Of a DNA stretch of 7,351 bases, positions 1 to 6,273 are shown piece by piece. The notes under the pieces are model-generated. The model was not told the origin of the DNA, did not search any database, and worked only from the letters and a program-made list of their open reading frames with translations. Location: NCBI GenBank assembly GCA_964472035.1, contig CAYYIT010000087.1, positions 1 through 7,351 on the forward strand, given 5' to 3'. How positions within the stretch are numbered: the first letter of the stretch is position 1; the number at the start of each line of letters is the position of its first letter. Origin of the DNA: UBA3855 sp964472035. GTDB lineage: Bacteria > Bacillota > Clostridia > Oscillospirales > Ruminococcaceae. The position numbers and the translations under genes were made by a program.

Positions 1-11
1 GGTTAGGGGGT

Positions 12-41
12 GGGCAATTTTCAGGAAATTGCCCCTTTTTT
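12..41 (+). terminator. Intrinsic terminator of an upstream plus-strand gene
   Basis: A 9-bp perfect stem (gggcaattt at 12-20, aaattgccc at 26-34) with a 5-base loop is followed after one C by six T residues at 36-41. This is a textbook Rho-independent terminator read on the plus strand. No plus-strand gene precedes it inside the window, so it should end a gene lying to the left and converging on the dockerin gene at 98-1984. On the minus strand the T-tract would lie on the wrong side. Confidence 0.8.
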
Positions 42-50
42 GACAAGCTG

Positions 51-77
51 AAACGGCTGCGCATCGCGCAGCCGTTT
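51..77 (-). terminator. Hairpin just after the double-dockerin gene, probable terminator
   Basis: A 12-bp perfect inverted repeat (aaacggctgcgc at 51-62, gcgcagccgttt at 66-77) with a 3-base loop begins about 20 bases past the stop codon of the minus-strand gene at 98-1984. The stem is GC-rich with AAA/TTT ends. On the minus strand it is followed by only a short T run before C, so the U-tract is weak, but position and stem strength support a terminator. It sits 10 bases from the opposite-facing terminator at 12-41. Confidence 0.6.
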
Positions 78-97
78 ATTTTGTGAGGGTGGAACCG

Positions 98-1984
98 TCA
101 GCAGAGCGGTTCTCCGTAAATCGGAATTATAATGGAGAGCAGGTCGGTTTCTCCGGTAATGATGCTGTTCAGAACAGCAAGGTCGGTTTCATTGATGTCA
201 CCGTCATAGTTCACATCCGCATTTATAAGGTTGAAGTCCGCCGCCGCACCGCCGAGATAGCCCTCCAGCGCAGCGTAGTCCGTGCTGTCGGTGACGCCGT
301 CCATGTTCAGGTCGCCGCGGTTGTAGTTCGAGCGGTACTTGTCTGCAAGGTAGGCCTCGCTCTCTTCGTCCTCATGGCAATACTGATGGTAGTGGAAATA
401 GTAATGATAGGGATCGATGTCATCATAGTAGCCGTCATACTGTCCTTCCGGTGTGCCGCGGTACCATTCGTTCTGGTAGGTCATACCGAAGAATTTCGGA
501 ATATTGCCGGTGCATTCCACAAAATACCACTGACCGTAGAGCTGGATGCCGCTAAGCGCATGCCACGGTGCAACGATCAGCTGTACCTCCTCCGGCGTAA
601 AGCCTGCTTTCAGCAGGAGCAGGATGTAGCTTCTTGCCATGCCTGCGCAGGCACCGAATCCTCTTACCAGGGAATATGATGTTTCATGATACTCTATATC
701 GGCATTATAGACGATCAGATTGCCTGCAAGCTGGCTGTGGATGTATTTTGCCACCTCGTACTTTGCGTTCTCGCGTGCCTGTCCCTCGGCGTCGGCAATA
801 TTCCAGTCGATGTCGGGATTGGCAGCCTTCAGGGCATTGTAGACCTCGTCCACCTTCTCGTCGATCATTGCGGCGAAGTATTCTATGCCCCAGGGTGTTT
901 TGAAAAATTCTTCAATATAGAGGGGATCGGCCATGTTTTCCGGCACGATGACCTCCGTCAGCGCATTGCAGCGTGCAAAGCAGCCATTCTGTTCGGGATC
1001 GGAAATGAGATTGGCGGAGAGTGTGAGCTTCCGGAGATTCTTGCATCCGGCAAATGCCCAGGATCCGATCGACGTCAGTGTATCGGGGAGGACTGCCTCG
1101 CAGATATCGGAGGCATTGAATACCCAACCATCGATCGCAGTCACGGGACGCCCGAAGATCGTATCGGGGATCGTAACGCAGATACCCGGCAGATTGGAGG
1201 ACTTGTAGCTTGTGATGGACGCCTTGGCGTCCGCAACGGGGAGCTGATAGGTCAGCGTATACATCGGGTCGCTGATAGTGCCCTCGATGATCGTATCGGT
1301 ATGGTAGTTGAAGTGGTCAATGAAGGTCGGATCCGTCATATCCGCCGGCGCGTAGACCTTCTGGATGGCGACACTTTTGTAGAAGAGATAGCCGCCGGAG
1401 AAACGGCTCTCGATGTTCTTTGAGAGGTATACCGTCTTCAGATACGGACAGTCGGAGAAAGAGTAATCACCGATGCCGATGACCGTATCCGGAATGGAAA
1501 TGGATGTGATCTCGGAGTTCTGGAAGGCGTAGTCCTCGATAAAGGTAACGGGGAAGCCGTCGATCATTTTGGGAATGACCACGTTGAAGGTATCGCCCTC
1601 GCGGAGCGTCTGGATACCGGTAATGTGGACTTCCGCGTTGTTCATGATGACATAGTCGAGCTTGTACTTGGTCGTGGGACCGAAGAGCTCGCGCTTGAGC
1701 AGTGCAAGATCGAATACATCGATGGATTCGTCGGCGTTCATGTCCGCGTTGACCAGCGTTATGAGCGAATTGCGTCCCATCATAAAGTGCTTCATTAAGA
1801 CGAGATCCGTTATGTTCAGTTCTCCGTCGCTGTTGCAGTCGCCGGGGAATGTGACCTCTCCGGGCAGTGCCGAAGCGGAGAGGGAGCTTACGGGGGCAGC
1901 GGCGTTCTCATCCGGCGCGGGAATGAGCATTCCACCCAGTGCGATCAGACACGCGGAAACCGCTGCAGTCAGTTTTTTCATCAT
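98..1984 (-). CDS. Secreted double-dockerin protein with LRR repeats and transglutaminase-like domain
   Basis: This 628-residue protein is probably an exported cellulosome component. Residues 1 to about 30 form a signal peptide (MMKK, then a hydrophobic core and Ala-rich end). Residues 47-102 are a dockerin with two EF-hand-like calcium loops (D49/N51/D53/D60 and D81/N83/D85/D92; the second has Glu86 where Gly is usual). About 107-236 and 242-366 are two related BspA/LRR_5-type units. A transglutaminase-like fold follows, with Cys446 in a GFGACAGMA motif, His475 in PWHAL, and Glu490 (VECTG) where the family normally has Asp. After a Tyr/His/Asp-rich stretch (516-537), residues 557-611 form a second dockerin (D558/N560/D562/D569 and D590/N592/D594/D601). 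I chose the first of two adjacent ATGs because an AGGAGG lies 10 bases upstream. The substrate is unknown; the domain may be a peptidase, a crosslinking enzyme or an inactive binding module. The domain calls rest on motifs I can see; function is inferred. Confidence 0.9.
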   Translation of the reverse strand: MMKKLTAAVSACLIALGGMLIPAPDENAAAPVSSLSASALPGEVTFPGDCNSDGELNITDLVLMKHFMMGRNSLITLVNADMNADESIDVFDLALLKRELFGPTTKYKLDYVIMNNAEVHITGIQTLREGDTFNVVIPKMIDGFPVTFIEDYAFQNSEITSISIPDTVIGIGDYSFSDCPYLKTVYLSKNIESRFSGGYLFYKSVAIQKVYAPADMTDPTFIDHFNYHTDTIIEGTISDPMYTLTYQLPVADAKASITSYKSSNLPGICVTIPDTIFGRPVTAIDGWVFNASDICEAVLPDTLTSIGSWAFAGCKNLRKLTLSANLISDPEQNGCFARCNALTEVIVPENMADPLYIEEFFKTPWGIEYFAAMIDEKVDEVYNALKAANPDIDWNIADAEGQARENAKYEVAKYIHSQLAGNLIVYNADIEYHETSYSLVRGFGACAGMARSYILLLLKAGFTPEEVQLIVAPWHALSGIQLYGQWYFVECTGNIPKFFGMTYQNEWYRGTPEGQYDGYYDDIDPYHYYFHYHQYCHEDEESEAYLADKYRSNYNRGDLNMDGVTDSTDYAALEGYLGGAAADFNLINADVNYDGDINETDLAVLNSIITGETDLLSIIIPIYGEPLC

Positions 1985-2121
1985 TTCACCAAATCCTCCT
2001 CAAAATAATCACAAGAATGCGGTCATGCAGGGCGGCGCGGTTGTTTCTGTATGCGCTCTGCGCAGTGCATGGATGACAGCTGGCAATGATCCCTCTTTTT
2101 GACGTAATACTGTCATTTTTT

Positions 2122-2150
2122 ATTGTACCATATCTGGAAGGAATTGTCAA
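2122..2150 (-). promoter_or_regulatory. Strong sigma-A promoter of the double-dockerin gene
   Basis: Read on the minus strand, TTGACA (2150-2145) is separated by exactly 17 bases from TACAAT (2127-2122), and TGG immediately precedes the -10 (extended -10). It is a near-consensus housekeeping promoter. Transcription would start near 2115, giving an untranslated leader of about 130 bases before the ATG at 1984. That leader holds a small TGCGC/GCGCA hairpin (2052-2064), and I recognise no riboswitch in it. Confidence 0.85.
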
Positions 2151-2168
2151 TAGCGAAACTGTCTCTGC

Positions 2169-2214
2169 AAAGAAAAGCAATACGCCCGAAGCGCTTTGGC
2201 GCCGGACGTATTGC
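2169..2214 (-). terminator. Intrinsic terminator of the DUF2079 gene
   Basis: Arms gcaatacg (2177-2184) and cgtattgc (2207-2214) pair perfectly. CCG/CGG and GCGC/GCGC pairs continue the stem inward with a small bulge. On the minus strand the hairpin is followed by TTTTCTTT (2176-2169). It starts seven bases after the stop codon of the 2221-4266 gene and ends about 20 bases before the -35 of the next gene's promoter, so the two genes are separate transcription units. Confidence 0.85.
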
Positions 2215-2220
2215 GGTGCA

Positions 2221-4266
2221 TTATTGCTTGATATACTGGGGACTCACATAGATGACCATGTAGTCATTCAGGCGGTTGAACTCCGTGAAGCCCAGGCGCT
2301 GCAGTTCTGCGACAACATCCGCATGGAAGGGCTCGGTGGTGCGCAGGACGAAGAAGTCATAGCGACCCGGTTCCTTGATGCCCTTGAAGGTCTCCTCCTC
2401 GGTTGCCGGATCCTTTTCGAGGATGTAGTCGTTGCCGTCGAGGATGTAGACCTCAGCGCGGTCTGCCGCATGGGGCAGCAGCCAGGTGTTGATGGCAACG
2501 GAGCCGTCCTCGGGGATGGTATCGAGGCAGTCCTCGATGCTCTGGAAGTAATCCTTGCGCTCCTTGTAGCTCTCCCATGTACCGATCTTGCCGGAGAGCA
2601 TGGTGATGCAGGTGATGAAGGCTGTGACTGCTGCGGCACTTGCAAGGACGTTGCGGCGGTGCTTGTCCATGTCATCGCAGTTGATGATGAGCATGTAGAT
2701 CAGCAGGCAGGCAGGGCCAAAGATGTACTGGTAGCCCATATTTGCCGCATAGCCGTAGTCCGAGCCGACCACGAGGTTCATGATGATGTAGGGGATCATC
2801 AGCAGGTAGCGTTCGATCTTCGTGGTAACGAACGGCAGGAAGAGCAGGGGGATCATCGTCTGCAGGAAGAAGAGCAGGGTGTCCTCCTGTACAAAGAGGC
2901 TGAAGAAGTACGCCGGATTGAGCAGGACGTTCTTGATCATGCCGCCGAAGCCGTCCTCCGGTGTCACCATCAGGTGTCCGAAGCGGCTGGAGGTCATCAT
3001 CTGGCCGTCGCCGTGCTTTACGAGGAAGTCCATGATCAGCACGAAATAGATCGCAGAGGCCGCCGCCAGGATCAGACCGTGGAAGCGCTTGCGGCTCTTC
3101 TCGTTGAAGAACAGGTACATCGCGATGCAGATGATATACAGCGGTGCGTCCTCCTTGACCATGCACACGAGGAACGACATGAGATAGAACAGCTTGTACT
3201 TGCGCTGGTCCATCGCGTAGATCGTCCACATCAGGAGCGTCGGCAGGAAGGCGTTCTCGTGGAAGCTGTAGTAGCACGGTCCGAGAATGCCCGTGTAGAA
3301 GATATAGATCATGCACACGGCAACAAGGCCGAGGCCCTTGTACTCGTGCTTTCTTGCGATCATGAACAGCGGAATGATACCGCCCATCGCAAGGATGGCC
3401 TGTCCGATGAGCAGGGTGTTCTCGTTCGGGAAGAGGGCATAGAACGGTGCGAACAGGTAGTAGATATACGATGCGTGAACGTAGAAATGGGACAGCAGCT
3501 TGTCACGCTCGCAGGAGGTCACGGCAGTGAAGTCATTTGCCATCGAGTGGAACATCTGCACGAAGATACCGAAGTCGAAGGTGGAGGTGCCGAAGACCCT
3601 GTGCTGTGCCACGGTCGTCAGGGAGACGAAGAAGGTCACAGCCGCCGCCGTACCAAAGACGATGATGCCGGCAGGGAGGTCGGACATTGCCTCGAACTGT
3701 TCACGCTTGAGCTTGCCGACGACGTAGGCAACAAAGACGATCGCAACCGCCGCCACGCTGATGGCGAGGTAGTAGTCATTGTTGCGCCACATGAGCGCGT
3801 AGGCAAAGTAGACGGTGCCGCTGAACATGGCGATATGATCCGCAACACGGAACTTCTGCGGCAGGCAGTAGTACAGCAGCGTCAGGCCGACAAAGCCCAG
3901 CAGCATCCACGGCAGCCAAGCGCTCTCCGGAACCGCACCGAGGTATTCCTTCCAGACGGTGACGGGGGAGAGGGTCTTCTCCTTGAGGTGGAGGATGTTG
4001 AATGCCGAGAGGAACATGAACACGCCGATGAAGCGCATGAGGAACATGTCCGGAATGCCGAACCGCGCAAGCGTCGGGAAGATGCGCTCATTGCAGAATG
4101 CCTCCGCCTTGTCCATGTAGGGCGTGAGGGGGTTTTTGAATTGCGGCTTGGGCGCCTTCTTTGCGGCGTCCTTCTTGTCCTCCGCAGGTGCGGAGGTTTT
4201 GGTTTCCGCAGTGGACTGCGGTTTGGTTTCCTCCGATGCAGCGGAGGTTTTTTTGGTTTTACTCAT
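2221..4266 (-). CDS. DUF2079 polytopic membrane protein, glycosyltransferase-C-like
   Basis: This 681-residue protein belongs by sequence pattern to the DUF2079 family, whose fold resembles GT-C/PMT-type membrane glycosyltransferases that use lipid-linked sugars. No activity is established for this protein. Residues 1-44 are cytoplasmic-looking low complexity (Lys/Ala/Glu/Thr with repeats such as TSAASEETK and TSAPAEDKK). From about 73 to 556 there are roughly 14-16 hydrophobic segments. Between the early helices lies the family region STFDFGIFVQMFHS (228-241) with Asp231, a candidate metal- or donor-binding acid, followed by His260/His264 and an LFAPFYALFP segment (271-280). VKEDAPLY (370-377) is another conserved-looking acidic motif. 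About 557-681 forms a soluble C-terminal domain, presumably extracellular. The start has GGAG (4280-4277) nine bases upstream. The gene has its own promoter and terminator and sits between two cellulosomal genes, so a role in surface-glycan or scaffoldin glycosylation is possible but only inferred. Confidence 0.88.
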   Translation of the reverse strand: MSKTKKTSAASEETKPQSTAETKTSAPAEDKKDAAKKAPKPQFKNPLTPYMDKAEAFCNERIFPTLARFGIPDMFLMRFIGVFMFLSAFNILHLKEKTLSPVTVWKEYLGAVPESAWLPWMLLGFVGLTLLYYCLPQKFRVADHIAMFSGTVYFAYALMWRNNDYYLAISVAAVAIVFVAYVVGKLKREQFEAMSDLPAGIIVFGTAAAVTFFVSLTTVAQHRVFGTSTFDFGIFVQMFHSMANDFTAVTSCERDKLLSHFYVHASYIYYLFAPFYALFPNENTLLIGQAILAMGGIIPLFMIARKHEYKGLGLVAVCMIYIFYTGILGPCYYSFHENAFLPTLLMWTIYAMDQRKYKLFYLMSFLVCMVKEDAPLYIICIAMYLFFNEKSRKRFHGLILAAASAIYFVLIMDFLVKHGDGQMMTSSRFGHLMVTPEDGFGGMIKNVLLNPAYFFSLFVQEDTLLFFLQTMIPLLFLPFVTTKIERYLLMIPYIIMNLVVGSDYGYAANMGYQYIFGPACLLIYMLIINCDDMDKHRRNVLASAAAVTAFITCITMLSGKIGTWESYKERKDYFQSIEDCLDTIPEDGSVAINTWLLPHAADRAEVYILDGNDYILEKDPATEEETFKGIKEPGRYDFFVLRTTEPFHADVVAELQRLGFTEFNRLNDYMVIYVSPQYIKQ
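4178..4254. repeat. Three tandem short hairpins in the 5' coding region of the DUF2079 gene
   Basis: Three inverted repeats follow one another: cctccgc-aggt-gcggagg (4179-4196), ccgcag-tgga-ctgcgg (4206-4221) and cctccg-6 bases-cggagg (4230-4247). On the plus strand each is followed by T runs (tttt, ttt and ttttttt). They encode the repeated Thr/Ser/Ala/Glu/Lys peptide at the N-terminus, so codon repetition may explain them. Read antisense, the last one with its T7 run looks like an intrinsic terminator. Confidence 0.6.
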
Positions 4267-4284
4267 AAATCCTGTTCTCCATCC

Positions 4285-4300
4285 CTGCCCATACGGGCAG
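4285..4300 (-). promoter_or_regulatory. Leader hairpin upstream of the DUF2079 ribosome binding site
   Basis: A perfect 6-bp inverted repeat (ctgccc at 4285-4290, gggcag at 4295-4300) with a 4-base loop lies in the transcribed leader, four bases before the GGAG of the DUF2079 gene. It may affect translation or mRNA stability. On the plus strand a T7 run follows six bases later, so a weak terminator in that direction cannot be excluded. Confidence 0.4.
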
Positions 4301-4346
4301 TGCGCGTTTTTTTCGGCAGGCGCAGCCGGAATTGATCGTACTTTCT

Positions 4347-4375
4347 ATTCTACCATACTTTTGGCAAATTGTAAA
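4347..4375 (-). promoter_or_regulatory. Sigma-A promoter of the DUF2079 gene
   Basis: Read on the minus strand, TTTACA (4375-4370), a 17-base spacer and TAGAAT (4352-4347) form a good promoter, with TGG directly before the -10 (extended -10). Transcription would start near 4340, leaving a leader of about 73 bases before the ATG at 4266. Confidence 0.8.
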
Positions 4376-4404
4376 GGGGGCGGCAGCTTTTTTACCAAAT
4401 TGTA
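4359..4404 (-). repeat. 15-bp direct repeat overlapping the DUF2079 promoter
   Basis: On the minus strand TACAATTTGGTAAAA (4404-4390) and TACAATTTGCCAAAA (4373-4359) match at 13 of 15 positions and are 31 bases apart, close to three helical turns. The downstream copy overlaps the -35 hexamer and the spacer. The arrangement suggests an operator bound by a dimer or by two monomers on one DNA face. The bound protein is unknown. Confidence 0.5.
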
Positions 4405-4643
4405 TCTTCGGACGCGTCTCCGCGCCGTCGCGCGCGCGTCTCTCTCTTTTTTAATTCTTGTTATTTTTTATTTTTTTGTTATTCTTATTATGTTGTTGGC
4501 TTTGCGTTACTTGTTGGTTAGCTTTGTGCTGATCGCTGGTTAGTTTTCGGTTGGCCGGAGGCGTGGTGCAGCGGCTTTTCCTCGCAGGCAAGGCGTTTTG
4601 ATTTTGTTGCTTGTCTGTTGGAACGTGCGTGCTTTTCGGCGGC
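4376..4643. other. Non-coding, low-complexity T-rich intergenic stretch
   Basis: I see no credible gene here. After a G/C-rich start, an alternating (CG)5 run (4429-4438) passes into a TCTCTCTC tract and then a T-dominated stretch. In 4441-4560 I count 67 T, 26 G, 15 C and 12 A on the plus strand, a strong strand asymmetry. Short motifs such as ttgttgg and ctggttag recur. It lies between the GH5 terminator and the DUF2079 promoter. A GACGCG/CGCGTC inverted repeat (4411-4439) followed by pyrimidines could act as a weak plus-strand terminator. Confidence 0.5.
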
Positions 4644-4675
4644 GAAAAAGAAACGGCACGCAGAGCGTACCGTTT
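4644..4675 (-). terminator. Intrinsic terminator of the GH5 gene
   Basis: On the minus strand an 11-bp stem (AAACGGTACGC pairing with GCGTGCCGTTT, one G-T pair) with a 3-base loop occupies 4675-4651 and is followed by CTTTTTC (4650-4644). It begins about 20 bases after the GH5 stop codon and is a convincing Rho-independent terminator. Confidence 0.88.
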
Positions 4676-4696
4676 CGCGTATGTTGTATACTGCCG

Positions 4697-6079
4697 TCAG
4701 GCAGCGGCGTTGCGGAAGAACTCCTCCGCGGTGCCCGTATAGCCCGAGCCGGCCGCTGCGGCGTACTGCAGGATGCGTGCCGCATCCGATGCATTGAACA
4801 GGCCGTCGCCGTTGACATCGGCATTGGCGGTCTGGTCAGCGTTCAGGCCGCTTGCCGCGCCGGAGCCGACATTTGCCGCTGCCACGAGGACCTTCGCCGC
4901 GTCGAGAGCATTTACCGTGCCGTCAAGCGTCACGTCGCCGATGCCGGCATTTCCTGCCGGAGCCGTCAGTGCCTCGAGCTGTGCACGGAGGGTCTGGTCG
5001 TTCATCGTGCAGCTGCTGCGGCTGTAGTGCAGTCCCGTCGTATCCCACAGCACCGGACACATCTGACGCTCATAGGCGGCCTCTGCGACGGATGCAATGT
5101 ACAGACGCACGGAATCCGCATCCTTGTTCTTTGTCGGGCAGCCGTACTCGCCGATGATGACCGGAACGCCGTTGTCAATGAAGCGGCTCTTCATCATGTC
5201 CATGTACTTGTCCAGCTCTGCAAGATCCGCATCGGTACCCCAGGTGGTGCGGCATTTGCCCCAGTCTGCGTCCTCTTCGAGGATCGCAAAGGTGGGCGGT
5301 GTGTAGTAATGCACGGAAACCGCACAGCGATTTTCCGGATCCTCCGGCATTTCAAAGAGAGCATCGCAGGTCTTGGTGATGTCGGTATTGTAGCCGGCAA
5401 TGAGCAGGTGACGTTCGTCATTGTTGCCGCCGGAGGTGCGGACGAGATCCACAAAGGTCTGGTTGATGTCGTTGAGCAGGTAGTAGGAGTCGGAGGTGCT
5501 GATATTGCTCCAGCCGCCCTCTTCATTGAGGGACTCGAACATGAGCTTGTCGCCGTAGCTGGCGAACGCATCGCAGAGCTGCTCCCAGATGCGCGTGTAC
5601 TTGGTCATGCAGGTTTCCTTGTCGGTCGGGAAATTCTCCCACCATCCGCCGTCCCAGTGGATGTTTACGATGACGTAGAGATCCGCCTCCAGCGCCCAGT
5701 CCACGAGCTGCTTGACTCTGGCGAGGTAGTCGGGGTGGATGGTGTAGTTATCCTGCATCATATTCGACCATGCCACGGGAATGCGCAGCACGCCGAAGCC
5801 CTCGTTTGCGTAGCCCTGGATCATTGCCTTTGTAATGGTCGGGCTGCCCCATGCGGTCTCGTAGGCATTGGGCGTACCGTCGCCCCACTGATCGATCCAG
5901 TCGCCGCAGGATTCCATGGTATTGCCGAGGTTGATGCCGACGCCCATCTCACGGACAAGCTCCATGGTAGTGATGTCGCGCATCTCGGTATCGGCTGCGG
6001 TGGTGGGAACGCCGGTGCAGACGGCGCTTCCGAGCATGACTGCGGCACAGAATGCCGCGGTGATTTTTTTAAGTAACAT
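4697..6079 (-). CDS. Secreted GH5 endoglucanase-type enzyme with C-terminal dockerin
   Basis: This 460-residue protein is a retaining glycoside hydrolase of family 5, most like the endoglucanase/xyloglucanase/lichenase group (subfamily 4-like; tentative). Residues 1 to about 29 are a signal peptide ending TTAAD. The catalytic TIM barrel spans about 35-370, with GVGINLGNT (46-54), ETAWG (74-78), LRIPV with Arg99, NIHWDGGW with His141, acid/base Glu186 in FESLNE, HYY (257-259), nucleophile Glu311 in IIGEYG, and Trp345. The usual Pro after the acid/base Glu is replaced by Glu187. Residues 381-440 are a dockerin with two calcium loops (D382/T384/D386/D393 and D421/N423/D425/D432). The loops are 39 residues apart, compared with 32 in the neighbouring protein. 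The start has GAGGGGG seven bases upstream. The enzyme should act outside the cell on beta-glucans while docked to a scaffoldin. The exact substrate is not determinable. Confidence 0.93.
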   Translation of the reverse strand: MLLKKITAAFCAAVMLGSAVCTGVPTTAADTEMRDITTMELVREMGVGINLGNTMESCGDWIDQWGDGTPNAYETAWGSPTITKAMIQGYANEGFGVLRIPVAWSNMMQDNYTIHPDYLARVKQLVDWALEADLYVIVNIHWDGGWWENFPTDKETCMTKYTRIWEQLCDAFASYGDKLMFESLNEEGGWSNISTSDSYYLLNDINQTFVDLVRTSGGNNDERHLLIAGYNTDITKTCDALFEMPEDPENRCAVSVHYYTPPTFAILEEDADWGKCRTTWGTDADLAELDKYMDMMKSRFIDNGVPVIIGEYGCPTKNKDADSVRLYIASVAEAAYERQMCPVLWDTTGLHYSRSSCTMNDQTLRAQLEALTAPAGNAGIGDVTLDGTVNALDAAKVLVAAANVGSGAASGLNADQTANADVNGDGLFNASDAARILQYAAAAGSGYTGTAEEFFRNAAA

Positions 6080-6086
6080 CGTGATT

Positions 6087-6117
6087 CCCCCTCAAGGTTT
6101 TTCTTTCATTCTACCAT
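6087..6117 (-). promoter_or_regulatory. Extended -10 promoter and RBS of the GH5 gene
   Basis: On the minus strand TGGTAGAAT (6116-6108) gives an extended -10. The hexamer 17 bases further upstream, TACCAA (6136-6131), is a poor -35, so this promoter may depend on the extended -10 or on an activator. Transcription would start near 6101. The ribosome binding site GAGGGGG is at 6093-6087, so the leader is only about 20 bases. Confidence 0.65.
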
Positions 6118-6152
6118 GAAAACGCCGTCTTTGGTATAGCAAATTCTGCTTT

Positions 6153-6256
6153 TTTGTGTAGCCGGTTTTGTGGAAATTAGGCCGCTTTCGTCGTTCTGCC
6201 CAAAGGAAAATGCTGCCGAACGCAGAGAAATTTTGCATACCCCCTTGTACTTTGTG
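6153..6256 (+). promoter_or_regulatory. Repeated TTTGTG words in the divergent intergenic region, possible operators
   Basis: TTTGTG occurs at 6153-6158, 6167-6172 and 6251-6256, and TGTGC is repeated 10 bases apart (6253-6257 and 6263-6267) inside the araC promoter. Such words could be half-sites for the adjacent AraC-type regulator. Six-base words recur by chance in AT-rich DNA, so support is weak. Confidence 0.25.
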
Positions 6257-6273
6257 CAGAAATGTGCTATAAT
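6245..6273 (+). promoter_or_regulatory. Sigma-A promoter of the araC-family gene
   Basis: TTGTAC (6245-6250), a 17-base spacer and a consensus TATAAT (6268-6273) preceded by TGC (extended -10) form a strong promoter. Transcription would start near 6280, giving a leader of about 28 bases that contains the GGAGGGG ribosome binding site at 6296-6302. Confidence 0.85.

Noticed and set aside
2023..2070. A 15-codon upstream reading frame in the dockerin gene's leader (ATG at 2070)
   Set aside because: No Shine-Dalgarno sequence precedes it, and the peptide shows no run of a regulatory amino acid.
2086..4335. A 749-codon open frame on the plus strand across the DUF2079 gene
   Set aside because: It is the antisense shadow of the DUF2079 gene. 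Its translation is rich in His, Asp, Glu and Arg without domains, while the minus-strand product has clear membrane helices, RBS, promoter and terminator.
6011..6025. A lipoprotein signal in the GH5 protein (Cys21)
   Set aside because: The residues before Cys21 are SAV and do not fit the lipobox. A normal signal peptidase site near residue 29 fits better, and dockerin enzymes are released to bind scaffoldins.
4598..6076. A 492-codon open frame on the plus strand opposite the GH5 gene
   Set aside because: It is an antisense shadow. The minus frame has a signal peptide, GH5 catalytic motifs and a dockerin; the plus frame shows no recognisable domain or RBS.
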